Shown here: positions 1-8,858 of the stretch, piece after piece | How positions within the stretch are numbered: the stretch's first letter is position 1 | Layout of the letters: each line of letters starts with the position of its first letter | NCBI GenBank assembly: GCA_045403215.1 | Contig: JAXIOW010000051.1 | Coordinates: forward strand, 1-33,142 | Direction of reading: 5' to 3' | Length of the DNA stretch: 33,142 bases | Source: NS-12 sp045403215 | GTDB taxonomy: Bacteria; Nitrospirota; Nitrospiria; Nitrospirales; NS-4 | Notes under the pieces: model-generated | Database searches by the model: none | The model's input: only the letters and a program-made list of their open reading frames with translations | What the model was told of the DNA's origin: nothing | Made by a program: the position numbers and the translations under genes

Positions 1-324
1 CCGGCTCTGCGCTTCCTGGTCCGACAACGGTCGCCGAAACCTTCCGACACGTATCGGGCCCTGGCCGACCTTCCGGATGAAGGTCTCGTCCTGCTCGTCG
101 CCAAGGCCAGGTCCCAGGGTATCGCGCGTCTGGTCTTGGCCTACTTGACCATTCATCAGCACGTGAAGCCCGCGCTCAATGGAACCGATTTGAAAACCCT
201 GGGCCTCAAGCCCGGACCGATCTATAAGACGATCCTGGATCGCCTGCTCGACGCACGCCTGAACGGCGAGGTGAAAACCAAAGCCGACGAGCGGGAGTTG
301 GTGAAAAAGCTCGCGAAGGCGTGA
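1..324 (+). CDS. CCA-adding enzyme / poly(A) polymerase family, C-terminal fragment
   Basis: The reading frame is open from the first base of the window and ends at TGA, so only the last 107 residues are seen and the start lies outside. The C-terminal stretch with GPIYKTILDRLLDARLNGEV followed by KTKADERELV resembles the end of bacterial tRNA nucleotidyltransferases of the poly(A) polymerase superfamily, which add or repair the CCA tail of tRNA. The catalytic nucleotidyltransferase head is not in the window, so the exact enzyme cannot be decided. A small membrane-protein gene follows 21 bases downstream on the same strand and may be cotranscribed. Confidence 0.7.
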   Translation, partial: PALRFLVRQRSPKPSDTYRALADLPDEGLVLLVAKARSQGIARLVLAYLTIHQHVKPALNGTDLKTLGLKPGPIYKTILDRLLDARLNGEVKTKADERELVKKLAKA

Positions 325-345
325 CGGCGGTTAGGAGTGCCTACC

Positions 346-642
346 ATGCTTGTGCCCTGGAGATTTATCGGTGCCCTGCTCAGATTCGTCATGCCGGCGG
401 TCCCTGAAATCATCGCCACCATCAAGACTCTGAAGAAAGAACAGCAGCGGGAGACGATTCGGGTCGATGACACAGCCCTGCGCCTCCAAGAGTTGGAACA
501 GCGGCTCGCTGCGCAACTGCAGCTCATCGAGCAGCTGACGGTACAACTAGGGAAACTGGAGAAGGCGTTGGTGTGGGCCACGTGGACCGCGCTCTTCGCG
601 CTTGTCCTGGCGCTGATTGCGCTGGGGATTGTGTTTCTGTAG
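346..642 (+). CDS. small coiled-coil membrane-anchored protein, unknown function
   Basis: The product has 98 residues and I do not recognise the family. The first 25 residues are moderately hydrophobic and may be amphipathic. Residues about 35-75 are rich in Glu, Gln, Leu and Arg with heptad spacing, which suggests a coiled coil. The last 20 residues form a clear transmembrane helix ending in the stop codon, so it is probably a tail-anchored or two-pass membrane protein. I chose ATG at 346 because AGGAG at 333-337 sits 8 bases upstream; the in-frame GTG at 337 overlaps that site and is unlikely. It ends 5 bases before the stop of the convergent gene. Confidence 0.7.
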   Translation: MLVPWRFIGALLRFVMPAVPEIIATIKTLKKEQQRETIRVDDTALRLQELEQRLAAQLQLIEQLTVQLGKLEKALVWATWTALFALVLALIALGIVFL

Positions 643-647
643 GCGCC

Positions 648-1199
648 TTATTTCCCCGCTGGCACCTTGGGGGCCGCACCGATACTGTCCAGCCCGGCCT
701 GGGCGCAGGCATCGTCCAGATGACCGCCCGGAGCGCCACCGACCCCGATGGCACCGACGACCTCGCCTCCGATCTCGATCGGCAAGCCCCCGCCAAGGAT
801 GAGGACCTTGTCGTCCATATCCCTTAGCCCCTGGAGAGCGGGCGTCTTGGCGACCAACTCGGCCATCTCGCTGGTCGGCCGACGCAGGCTGGCGGCGGTA
901 TAGGCCTTCTTGCTGCTGCTGTTGGTCGTGTGGGGACCCGCCCCGTCCCCCCTCATCAGCACCTTCAGCACGCCGGCCCGGTCCACCACCGCCACGCTCA
1001 CGCGATAGCCGTCCTGCTTGCACTTCTCCTGCGCGGCAGCCGCGGCCCTATTCGCCAGCGCGAGCGGCAACGCCGCTTCACGGGGCAACTCCTCTGCCGC
1101 AGCCGCGACATGCGCGAAACCGAGCACCGGCACCATGGCGAGCGCGATCACACAGGCGTACGGTTGAACAAATCGGTGAAACCGGTCAATGAACGCCAT
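648..1199 (-). CDS. secreted heme-binding protein of the GlcG/HbpS family (DUF336)
   Basis: The 183-residue product begins with a signal peptide: a charged start, a hydrophobic core around residues 14-30, and a likely cleavage near AHVAAAAEE. The mature part has the GlcG/HbpS pattern: LALANRAAAAAQ, SVAVVDRAGVLKVLMRGDGA, a KAYTAAS segment, then a Gly-rich end with GGLPIEIGGEVVGAIGVGG. HbpS members bind heme or sense oxidative stress outside the cytoplasm; the function of this copy is inferred only. I placed the start at ATG 1199 because a GGGGAGGGG stretch lies just upstream; the longer frame lacks a signal peptide. msrB lies 43 bases upstream on the same strand, which would fit a shared oxidative-stress role. 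Confidence 0.8.
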   Translation of the reverse strand: MAFIDRFHRFVQPYACVIALAMVPVLGFAHVAAAAEELPREAALPLALANRAAAAAQEKCKQDGYRVSVAVVDRAGVLKVLMRGDGAGPHTTNSSSKKAYTAASLRRPTSEMAELVAKTPALQGLRDMDDKVLILGGGLPIEIGGEVVGAIGVGGAPGGHLDDACAQAGLDSIGAAPKVPAGK

Positions 1200-1242
1200 C
1201 TCTTTCCCCTCCCCTTTTCGCCCCATGGGCGCAGACTCGCAC

Positions 1243-1644
1243 TTAGCGAGTCGAGGCCGGCACAAACTTCAGCGCGGCGGAATTGATGCAGTAGCGCAAG
1301 CCCGTGGGCGGCGGCCCGTCGTCGAACACATGTCCCAGATGGCCGCCGCACCGTGCGCAATGGACTTCGGTCCGGGAATGGAACAGCTTCCAATCCGTTT
1401 TCGTGCCAATGGCCGAGTCGGCGATCGCCTTCCAGAAGCTCGGCCAGCCAGTGCGGCTGTCAAACTTGGCCTCTGATGAGAACACGGATAAGTCGCATCC
1501 GGCACAGTGATAGGTGCCCGGTTCCTTGTTCGCGTCGTATGTGTTGGCAAAGGGCCGCTCCGTCCCACCCTGGCGCAGTACCCGGTACTGCTCCGGCGAC
1601 AGGACCTGCCGCCACTCTTCGTCCGTCTTCGTCACCTGAAACAT
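1243..1644 (-). CDS. msrB: peptide-methionine (R)-S-oxide reductase MsrB
   Basis: The 133-residue protein has the whole MsrB domain. MsrB reduces the R form of methionine sulfoxide in proteins. Zinc-binding CxxC pairs are C47/C50 and C96/C99, the RTGWPSFW motif is at 64-71, HLGHVFDDGP at 102-111, and the catalytic Cys of RYCINS is C119. There is no signal peptide, so it acts in the cytoplasm. ATG 1644 has AAGGAGG 8 bases upstream; the 10-residue longer version has no such site. An extended -10 promoter (TGG-TATAAT) sits 29 bases upstream, so the gene probably has its own promoter. Confidence 0.95.
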   Translation of the reverse strand: MFQVTKTDEEWRQVLSPEQYRVLRQGGTERPFANTYDANKEPGTYHCAGCDLSVFSSEAKFDSRTGWPSFWKAIADSAIGTKTDWKLFHSRTEVHCARCGGHLGHVFDDGPPPTGLRYCINSAALKFVPASTR

Positions 1645-1672
1645 ACGTCCTGCCTCCTTGGCCAGTACCGGC

Positions 1673-1681
1673 ATTATACCA
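1673..1681 (-). promoter_or_regulatory. extended -10 promoter of msrB
   Basis: Read on the minus strand the sequence is TGG-TATAAT, a perfect sigma70 -10 hexamer (1673-1678) with the TGn extension. No good -35 hexamer is present at 16-18 bases, which is usual for extended -10 promoters. Transcription would start near 1666, giving a leader of about 22 bases that carries the msrB ribosome binding site. Confidence 0.6.
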
Positions 1682-1716
1682 ACGGTCTTCGCCGTGAAAG
1701 GTTCCCGGCCAGTTCG

Positions 1717-2325
1717 TTATATGGGGAAATGCCTGTCCAGGCATTCCGGACAGATCATGTGCGAGAAGTCCGCCTCGGTATGGCTCTTGATGTAGCTTTC
1801 CACGGAGAACCACTGTCCCCGCTCGTCACGAATTCTCTTGCATCGCGCACAGATGGGCAGGATCCCCCGCAGGACTTTAATCTCCTGCAGGGCCTGCTCC
1901 AACTCCTTTTCCCGGGCCTTGCGGCGGTCCATTTCGCGTTTGAGATTCACCGTCGAGCGCAGCCGTGTCAGCAGCTCCAACTGGTCGACCGGTTTGGTGA
2001 CGTAGTCCGCGGCCCCGGCGGCGAACGCCGCCTGCAGGAATCCCGCCTCGGTCAACGCCGTCACCATGACGATGGGCAGATCCTGATAGCGGCTGTCTGC
2101 CTTGATCCGGCGGCACGCCTCCACCCCGTCCATACCGGGCATCCTGATGTCCATCAAGACCAACTCGATATCCTCGGCCGGCGCGTTGGAATTAGCTAGG
2201 CTGAGACGCTGAAACGCCTCGTGTGCGGATTCCACCAGCAGGATCTGCTGGTACCCGGCGCCTTCCAGAATCATCTGCAGCACGGTTCGGGTTGCCTGCG
2301 AGTCATCAACAACGAGAATGCCCAT
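1717..2325 (-). CDS. response regulator with C-terminal Cys-rich (putative metal-binding) domain
   Basis: The 202-residue protein starts with a receiver domain (about 1-125). The acidic pair is D7/D8, the phosphoacceptor is D59 (LMDIRMPGMDG), and the conserved Thr and Lys are T89 and K111. A basic coiled coil follows (about 127-155), then a compact tail of about 45 residues with C159-x2-C162 and C192-x2-C195 around GQWFSVESYIKSHTEADFSH. Similar tails occur at the ends of receiver and PAS proteins in diverse bacteria and probably bind a metal. There is no DNA-binding output domain, and no histidine kinase gene lies in the window. ATG 2325 has AAGGAG 9 bases upstream. Confidence 0.85.
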   Translation of the reverse strand: MGILVVDDSQATRTVLQMILEGAGYQQILLVESAHEAFQRLSLANSNAPAEDIELVLMDIRMPGMDGVEACRRIKADSRYQDLPIVMVTALTEAGFLQAAFAAGAADYVTKPVDQLELLTRLRSTVNLKREMDRRKAREKELEQALQEIKVLRGILPICARCKRIRDERGQWFSVESYIKSHTEADFSHMICPECLDRHFPI

Positions 2326-2339
2326 CGATCCGCGCTCCT

Positions 2340-3056
2340 TCAGGGCCCCCTGGAGCCATCCAGTCTGTCACTATCAGTCTCCCCGGTCAAACCACGGCCC
2401 CACTGTTGCCAGCACAGGTCCACGATCGGGGCGGCCAGCAACAGCAAGGCCACCACGAACACCGGCCAGTTGAACTGGGTCGGCAGCACGTGACGGACGG
2501 CTTCGGCTCCGCCGCCGGCCGCCCTGATGGCGTCGGCCATGAAAACGTACAGCGCCAGCGCGACGCCGACGAGATTCAATCCCCACGCCCAGGGACCCGG
2601 CCAGAGCGCGCGCTCCGGGCGATCGAACAGACTGACCACCGTCCCGCCCACGACCATCAGCACGGCGATGCTGACCGGGGCCAGCACCGGCCCCCACCAC
2701 GGCAGCGGCAGCAGGAACAGGATGTCCCAGTCCAGGAGCGAGCGCGGCCAGCCGCTCAGGGGCACCAGGAAGACGTAGTACAGGATGTCCCACACGCCGA
2801 AGGCGACCAGCGTGTAGCCCAGGCGGCTGCGCCATGTCCGGCCGGCCAGCCATCCCACGGCGAACAGCATGATCAATGTGGCCGCTTCGCGGACCATCTC
2901 AGCGCGGACCAGGCCTTCCGGCAATGTCAGGGGATCGGGTTGATACGGGTCCACGCGGTCAGCCATGGTCCGCAGATACAGGACCACCGCAGCCTCGACG
3001 TAGGCCATGGCCGCGGCATAGAGCACGACGACCAGCCAGCGATGCTTGTCAGTCAT
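2340..3056 (-). CDS. multi-pass integral membrane protein, unknown function
   Basis: The 238-residue product has about six hydrophobic helices (roughly 7-28, 55-72, 78-95, 112-135, 150-170 and 195-215). A loop between the first two carries the acidic stretch DRVDPYQPDPLTLPEG. I recognise no named family or catalytic motif; it may be a conserved hypothetical membrane protein. ATG 3056 follows a GGGAGGGGG purine stretch; the in-frame extension upstream overlaps the phosphodiesterase gene and lacks hydrophobic character. It sits 13 bases upstream of the response regulator start and could share its transcript. Confidence 0.75.
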   Translation of the reverse strand: MTDKHRWLVVVLYAAAMAYVEAAVVLYLRTMADRVDPYQPDPLTLPEGLVRAEMVREAATLIMLFAVGWLAGRTWRSRLGYTLVAFGVWDILYYVFLVPLSGWPRSLLDWDILFLLPLPWWGPVLAPVSIAVLMVVGGTVVSLFDRPERALWPGPWAWGLNLVGVALALYVFMADAIRAAGGGAEAVRHVLPTQFNWPVFVVALLLLAAPIVDLCWQQWGRGLTGETDSDRLDGSRGP

Positions 3057-3078
3057 GGCTCCCCCTCCCGCCCGCGCA

Positions 3079-3762
3079 TCAGATCCGTTCAGGAAAATCC
3101 GAGATGATGCCATCCACACCAAGGGACCGGACCCACGCGATATCCGATGGCTCGTTGACCGTGTAGACGAAGACGCGCAGCCCTTCGCGCTGCAACGCAC
3201 CGACAAATTCGCCGGTCAAGCAGTCGATCCCCAGCCCGACGTGGGTGACCTCGGCGTCTCGCGCAAACGCCGTCGGATGCACGGGCACGTTATCCAGCAG
3301 GGCCATGGTCTGAGTCCCGGAGGCGAGGCGTTTGATCGGGAGCAGCTCGGCATGGAGGTACGAGGCGTAAATGACGGGCTGAACAAACTTGCTTCCGGTC
3401 ACGCTCGCCCAGACGCGTTCGGCGATCCCCGGGGACTTGATGTCGAGCATGAGTCCGACGCGGTTGTTGATGCACGCGAGCGCTTCATCCAGCGCAGGAA
3501 TCGGCTGGCCGTCGGCCGTTCGCAACCTTCGCATCTCTTCGAGGGTCAGTTCACTGACAGCACCGGTTCCGTCCGTCGTGCCGTCCACCCGGCGATCATG
3601 GAACACGACGGGGTGGCCGTCCCGCGTCGCCCGGACATCGACCTCGACGAAGTCGACGCCCAATGTAAGGGCCTTGATGAGGGACGCCAGCGTGTTCCCC
3701 GTGACGTGCCCGGCGGCCCCACGATGTCCAACCCGAAGAACCACCAAGCTCCGCTCCAGCAA
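3079..3762 (-). CDS. glycerophosphodiester phosphodiesterase family protein (UgpQ/GDPD type)
   Basis: The product (up to 227 residues) has the GDPD TIM-barrel pattern: HRGAAGH near the N terminus, EVDVRATRDGHPVVFHD, a GLMLDIK strand, then VYTVNEPSD and GVDGIISDFPE at the end. Such enzymes split glycerophosphodiesters into glycerol-3-phosphate and an alcohol. Two usual positions differ: the PENT Glu is Gly (VTGNTLAS), and the E of the usual E-x-K strand is Asp (LDIK). The first His, the E-x-D pair and the FHD His are kept. The frame opens with TTG at 3762, but GTG at 3744, preceded by GGAGCGGAG, is a plausible true start. It lies 9 bases after ppx and has no signal peptide. Confidence 0.85.
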   Translation of the reverse strand: MLERSLVVLRVGHRGAAGHVTGNTLASLIKALTLGVDFVEVDVRATRDGHPVVFHDRRVDGTTDGTGAVSELTLEEMRRLRTADGQPIPALDEALACINNRVGLMLDIKSPGIAERVWASVTGSKFVQPVIYASYLHAELLPIKRLASGTQTMALLDNVPVHPTAFARDAEVTHVGLGIDCLTGEFVGALQREGLRVFVYTVNEPSDIAWVRSLGVDGIISDFPERI

Positions 3763-3771
3763 TGATGCGGC

Positions 3772-4704
3772 TCATCCCCTGGACTGCTGCCAGCGATCGA
3801 TGAGGACGCCCTCGCGGAGGCCATAGTCGCTGACCAGACACTCGGCAAAACCGAACCGTTCCATGCTCTCCGCCAGGATCAGCGTCCCGGCCAGGATGAG
3901 GTCCTCGCGGCCAGGCTCCAAGCCGACAAGCTCGCGCCGCTGGAAGCGCGTGCGAGCGATCAGATCATCCAAGATCCGCCGCACGGCTTCCATGGAGAGC
4001 CGGTAGTTGTGGATCCGGAGCGGGGCATAGACCGCGAGGCGCTGGGCCATCGCCGCGAGCGTCGTGATGGTGCCGGCCGTCCCGACGAGGTGAACGCCGG
4101 CCAGTGACCCGAGCTTCGCCTCAACGACCTCCAGGTGCCGGGCAATGCGAGCGCGCGCCGTGGTGAGCTCATCCGACCGCACCGGATCAGACCGCAGGCA
4201 TTCCTCGGTGAGGCGGACGACTCCTTCATCCACTGACACCATCGCCGGAGCCTGCCCGGGCGCCACGGTGATGAATTCGGTGCTCCCGCCCCCGATGTCC
4301 AGCGCCACGAACCGGTCCACGCCAGCCGGGAGGCCGGACTGGATGCCCAGGAGCGACAGCCGGGCCTCTTCCTCACCCGAGACGACCTCCACATCCAGCC
4401 CGCTCCGGCGCTTGACTTCCCCGAGAAACTCGTCGCGGTTGACAGCGTCGCGCACGGCGCTCGTGGCGACCGCCACGACCTCGCGCGCGCCGGCCCGCTC
4501 GATCGCTGGCAACCATTCGGCGATCGTCTCCAGCGCGCGCGCCATCGGGGCAGGTTGCAGGCGGCGGCTCGGCTGGAGGCCTTCGCCCAACCGGACGATG
4601 CGGCGCCCCGAGGCGAGCTCGTGCAGCCTCCCATCGTCTCCAATCCGGGCAATCAGCAACCGCAGCGTCAGCGTGCCGATATCGATGCCGGCATAGATCG
4701 GCAT
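3772..4704 (-). CDS. ppx: Ppx/GppA family phosphatase (exopolyphosphatase-like)
   Basis: The 310-residue protein belongs to the actin-fold Ppx/GppA family, which hydrolyses polyphosphate or pppGpp. It shows the first phosphate loop in YAGIDIGTLTLRLL, the VVAVATSAVRDA segment, the catalytic-Glu region VVSGEEEARLS, the second loop DIGGGSTEF and the GTAGTITTLAAM segment. It has only the two actin-like domains and lacks the C-terminal HD-like extension of E. coli Ppx (about 510 residues), as in many short homologues. ATG 4704 has AAGGAG upstream inside the end of the preceding gene. Sequence alone does not separate the Ppx and GppA activities. Confidence 0.85.
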   Translation of the reverse strand: MPIYAGIDIGTLTLRLLIARIGDDGRLHELASGRRIVRLGEGLQPSRRLQPAPMARALETIAEWLPAIERAGAREVVAVATSAVRDAVNRDEFLGEVKRRSGLDVEVVSGEEEARLSLLGIQSGLPAGVDRFVALDIGGGSTEFITVAPGQAPAMVSVDEGVVRLTEECLRSDPVRSDELTTARARIARHLEVVEAKLGSLAGVHLVGTAGTITTLAAMAQRLAVYAPLRIHNYRLSMEAVRRILDDLIARTRFQRRELVGLEPGREDLILAGTLILAESMERFGFAECLVSDYGLREGVLIDRWQQSRG

Positions 4705-4711
4705 CCGTCGT

Positions 4712-5032
4712 TCACCCGCGCTCCTTGATCTGGTCCATCTCGAACCGGATGCGCGCCTCTTCCTGCTTGAGCTGGTCCACCTTGGCAAACAGGTCCTGGA
4801 TCTCCTTGTCCGCCAGCACCCCGCTGCCCTTCCGCTCGATCAACTGGAACGCCCGCTCGCCGGCCGCCCGCAGGTATTCCTTGAGCTGGTCCTCCACTTT
4901 GTACAGCTGGTACTTCAGGCGCAGGAGCTCCATCGCCTCGAGCGACCGTTCCGCGGCATCGGCGGTGCCCTGACGCATCTTGGCCCATCCCGTGCGGAGA
5001 TCGTTCTTGAATCGGCGGAATCGCGAAATCAT
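4712..5032 (-). CDS. small charged coiled-coil protein, unknown function
   Basis: The 106-residue product has a basic N terminus (MISRFRRFKNDLRTGW), then almost continuous helix with heptad Leu/Ile spacing, including LRLKYQLYKVEDQLKEYL and KEIQDLFAKVDQLKQEEARI, and ends KERG. It has no transmembrane segment or Cys. I recognise no family. It is tightly packed between recG (stop 7 bases before this ATG) and ppx (start 7 bases after this stop), so it is very likely cotranscribed with both. The frame extends upstream into recG, but ATG 5032 is the first start outside it. Confidence 0.7.
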   Translation of the reverse strand: MISRFRRFKNDLRTGWAKMRQGTADAAERSLEAMELLRLKYQLYKVEDQLKEYLRAAGERAFQLIERKGSGVLADKEIQDLFAKVDQLKQEEARIRFEMDQIKERG

Positions 5033-5039
5033 AGTCCCG

Positions 5040-7493
5040 TCAGGATACCGCAACCAGATCAAGTTTCGCATGCCATCGGCGGAGCAACGCCGCCTTGAGC
5101 TCCGCGTGCTCCGGTCGCGTGAGCTGGGGATCTCGCTGGAGCAACCGCGTCGCTTCCTCCCTGGCCTCTTCCAGGATCTTGGCGTCACGGATGAGATTGG
5201 CCACCCGCAGATCGGATGGGCCCCACTGCCGGGTCCCGAAGAACTCGCCAGGTCCGCGGATGCGCAGGTCCTCCTCGGCGATCACGAAGCCATCGTGACT
5301 CTTGACCAATGCCTCAAGGCGGCGTCGCGCCTCTTCCGACAAGCGGTGAGGCCCCATCAGGCAGCAATACGACTGATACGCCCCGCGCCCGACCCGTCCC
5401 CGGAGCTGATGCAACTGGGCCAGACCGAACCGGTCGGCATGCTCAATCAGCATCACCGTGGCGTTGGACACATCAATGCCCACCTCGATGACCGTCGTGG
5501 CCACCAGCACCTGGATGCGGCCGGCCTTGAAGTCCGCCATGACGCGGTCCTTCTGCTCGGCCTTCATCCGGCCATGGATCAGTCCGACCGTCCACTTCGA
5601 AAACACCTCCCGCTGCAGCCGCTCGGCTCCCGTAATCGCCGCCTGCAGGTCCACCTTCTCCGACTCCTCCACCAGTGGGAACACCACGTAGGCCTGCCTG
5701 CCCTGCGCCAGCTCGTCCTCGATCAGGCGGTAGGCCCGCGCCCGCTGGCCTTCCACAAACAAGAGCGTGCGGGTCGGCGTGCGGCCCGGCGGCATCACGT
5801 CAATCACGGAGAGGTCCAGATCGCCGTACACGGTCAGGGCCAGAGTCCGCGGGATGGGGGTCGCCGTCATGACCAGTACGTCGGGTGCGTAGCCTTTCTC
5901 CTTGAGGGTCGCGCGCTGCAGCACCCCGAACTTGTGCTGCTCGTCGATGACGGCCAGCCCGAGCTTGTGGAACCGGACTCCCTGCTGGATCAGGGCGTGC
6001 GTGCCGATCACGATCCCCGCCGACCCTTCGGCGATGTCAGCCAGGGCCGCCTTACGCTTCTTCCCGCGCCCCCCAACCAGCAACACGCAGGTGACGCCGA
6101 GCGGCTCCAACAGCCAATGCAAGTTCAGGTAGTGCTGCTCGGCGAGGATCTCGGTTGGGGCCATGAGGGCCGCTTGCAACCCGGAGCCCACGGCCACCAG
6201 CATCGCCGCCGAGGCCACGACCGTCTTGCCGCAGCCCACGTCGCCTTGGATCAAGCGGTTCATCGGATGAGGACTCGCGAGGTCGCGGCGGATGTCCTGC
6301 AAAACACGAAGCTGCGCCTCCGTCAAGCGAAAGGGCAACGAGTCCAGAAACCGCTGCGGCAGCGGCACTTCAAGGTTATAGGCCAGGCTACGCGCCTCCC
6401 GCTTGACCGACTCGCGCTTCTGCCCCAGGGCCAGCTCCAGCAGGAAAAAATCCTCGAACGCGAACCGGCAATGAGCCGGAGTCCGGCCGCGGTTCAGGTC
6501 CTCGAGGTTCGCAGTCGCAGCGGGGAAATGAGCGGCCGTGATCGCTTCCCCGAACGCCATGAGCCGCCGCCCGCGCACGATCTCGGCGGGCAAGGCGTCG
6601 ACAGCGCCGTCGGCGTACTGGTCCACCAGTCCCTTCATAATTGCGCGGAACCGGTCGCCGAGCATCACCCGTGTCTTGGTCTCCCGACCGTGGTAAACCG
6701 GCACGATGCGGCCCATATGGACCAAGTCGTCAGGGCGCCCGGCCTCTTCTCCCCCCTCCAGTCTTTCGAAGGCCGGATTTTCCATCTGCAGGTGCGTCCA
6801 CCGCCCGCTCCGCGCCTTCACCAGCCCGTAGAGCATCAGCCGCTGGCCGGCCCGGAAGGTCTCCGCCAGATAGGCTTGGTTGAACCACACCAGGTACAGG
6901 CTCCCGGTCTCATCCGCCACGGTCGCTTCGACCAGTTTCCGGCGCTGGCGGGCGGTGACCGTGAGTTTGACCGACCGGATCTCGACGGCGACGACCGCCT
7001 CCTGCCCGGGGATCAGACTCCCGATGGACCGCACCTGCGTCCGGTCCTCATAGCGCCATGGCAGCGACCAGACGGCATCCTCTATCGTGTGGATGCCGGC
7101 GCGCGCCAGCACTTCTGCCTTCTTGGGCCCCACGCCCCGGACGTACTGGATCGGCAACTCCCAGAGCCGGTGCGCCGGTTTCGCCGGGCCGGGCGACGGC
7201 GTCGCCGGCTCTTCCACCGAGCGGAGGAGACGGTCCAACACCACCTTGGCTTCGGCGATCCGGCGGCCGCGGAGGGCAGGCCCGAGCGTCTCGTAGTCGG
7301 AGAAGAGATGCACCAAGTGGAGCAGATCCGCTTCAACGCCGGGAGGATGGACTGAGTGACCGAGGGCGGTCAGGGCTTGCTGCGAAACAAACCGGCCGAG
7401 GTCCTTGAGGGAAGAAAGACCGTGCGTCCCGCCCCGGGCGGCGTACTCGAGCGGGCGGGCGATCCGTAGGATGAGCTCTTTCAGGTTGTCCAT
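5040..7493 (-). CDS. recG: ATP-dependent DNA helicase RecG
   Basis: The 817-residue protein is a complete RecG, the branch-migrating helicase that remodels stalled forks and Holliday junctions. Residues 1-110 are a helical N-terminal extension seen in some phyla, followed by a helix-hairpin-helix-like VRGVGPKKAEVLARAG (118-133). The OB-fold wedge is at about 155-245, Walker A GDVGCGKT at 417-424, the DEQH box at 517-520, TATPIPRT at 543-550, and QLRGRVGRG at 696-704. The C terminus carries the usual GPGEFFGTRQ segment. ATG 7493 is followed at once by a normal N terminus. It heads the run recG, coiled-coil gene, ppx, GDPD. rpmB starts divergently 143 bases away. Confidence 0.97.
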   Translation of the reverse strand: MDNLKELILRIARPLEYAARGGTHGLSSLKDLGRFVSQQALTALGHSVHPPGVEADLLHLVHLFSDYETLGPALRGRRIAEAKVVLDRLLRSVEEPATPSPGPAKPAHRLWELPIQYVRGVGPKKAEVLARAGIHTIEDAVWSLPWRYEDRTQVRSIGSLIPGQEAVVAVEIRSVKLTVTARQRRKLVEATVADETGSLYLVWFNQAYLAETFRAGQRLMLYGLVKARSGRWTHLQMENPAFERLEGGEEAGRPDDLVHMGRIVPVYHGRETKTRVMLGDRFRAIMKGLVDQYADGAVDALPAEIVRGRRLMAFGEAITAAHFPAATANLEDLNRGRTPAHCRFAFEDFFLLELALGQKRESVKREARSLAYNLEVPLPQRFLDSLPFRLTEAQLRVLQDIRRDLASPHPMNRLIQGDVGCGKTVVASAAMLVAVGSGLQAALMAPTEILAEQHYLNLHWLLEPLGVTCVLLVGGRGKKRKAALADIAEGSAGIVIGTHALIQQGVRFHKLGLAVIDEQHKFGVLQRATLKEKGYAPDVLVMTATPIPRTLALTVYGDLDLSVIDVMPPGRTPTRTLLFVEGQRARAYRLIEDELAQGRQAYVVFPLVEESEKVDLQAAITGAERLQREVFSKWTVGLIHGRMKAEQKDRVMADFKAGRIQVLVATTVIEVGIDVSNATVMLIEHADRFGLAQLHQLRGRVGRGAYQSYCCLMGPHRLSEEARRRLEALVKSHDGFVIAEEDLRIRGPGEFFGTRQWGPSDLRVANLIRDAKILEEAREEATRLLQRDPQLTRPEHAELKAALLRRWHAKLDLVAVS

Positions 7494-7569
7494 GGCATCA
7501 ACGTGCGGTCATTCTCACCGTCTCGACCGTAAAGATCAATACAGAAGGGTTGTTTGCTTTGGCACGCCC

Positions 7570-7599
7570 TTGTCAGGGCAGACGCGCATGTGTTAGCAT
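7570..7599 (+). promoter_or_regulatory. sigma70-type promoter of rpmB
   Basis: TTGTCA (7570-7575) and TAGCAT (7594-7599) are 18 bases apart, and a TG lies one base before the -10, giving an extended -10. Transcription would start near 7606, about 30 bases before the rpmB GTG. It lies in the divergent recG-rpmB gap. Confidence 0.5.
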
Positions 7600-7636
7600 A
7601 CGATCCCGTTGGAGCAAACCCTCAGGGAGAACCACC

Positions 7637-7828
7637 GTGGCCAGGGCATGTGAGATCTGCGGGAAGACGCGAGCGGTCGGCAACAACGTCAGCCACGCCA
7701 ACAACCGCACCAAGCGCGTCTTCCGTCCGAACCTGCAAACCATCCGGGCGCTCGTGAACGGCGCCACGCGACGCCTGCTCGTCTGCACCCGGTGCATCCG
7801 CAGCGGCAAGATCAAGAAAGCCGTCTAA
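7637..7828 (+). CDS. rpmB: 50S ribosomal protein L28
   Basis: The 63-residue product is a complete L28 of the large ribosomal subunit. It has the typical N terminus MARACEICGKTRAVGNNVSH, the KRVFRPNLQ segment, and two CxxC pairs (CEIC and CTRC), so it is the zinc-binding C+ form. The start is GTG at 7637, with AGGGAGA 7 bases upstream. It is alone on its strand here apart from the unknown gene that begins in the same frame about 50 bases after its stop. Confidence 0.95.
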   Translation: MARACEICGKTRAVGNNVSHANNRTKRVFRPNLQTIRALVNGATRRLLVCTRCIRSGKIKKAV

Positions 7829-7879
7829 TACGACACCTCTCTGACCCCAATTCTTCCCCCAAAGAACATCAAGTCGGCG

Positions 7880-8824
<945 letters not shown>

Positions 8825-8828
8825 GTGG

Positions 8829-8857
8829 ATTATCCTCTAGGCCTCCGGGCAAGTCAA
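8829..8857 (-). promoter_or_regulatory. sigma70 promoter of tRNA-Gly
   Basis: On the minus strand TTGACT (8852-8857) and GATAAT (8829-8834), each 5/6 to consensus, are separated by exactly 17 bases. The start would be near 8822, about 9 bases before the mature tRNA. The -35 lies in a 9-bp perfect hairpin (8847-8855 with 8863-8871) that spans the tyrS stop codon. The hairpin has no T-run, so its role as a tyrS terminator is doubtful. Confidence 0.65.
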
Positions 8858-8858
8858 T

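Noticed and set aside
4980..7355. A 791-residue + strand open frame opposite recG
   Set aside because: It is the antisense of recG, rich in Arg, His, Gln and Pro as expected from high-GC shadow frames, with no domain motif, while the minus frame is a clear RecG.
7829..7879. Possible attL-type duplicate of the tRNA-Gly 3' end at the far side of the AT-rich gene
   Set aside because: No stretch longer than about 7 bases of the tRNA 3' end recurs there, so integration at the tRNA is not supported by a direct repeat.
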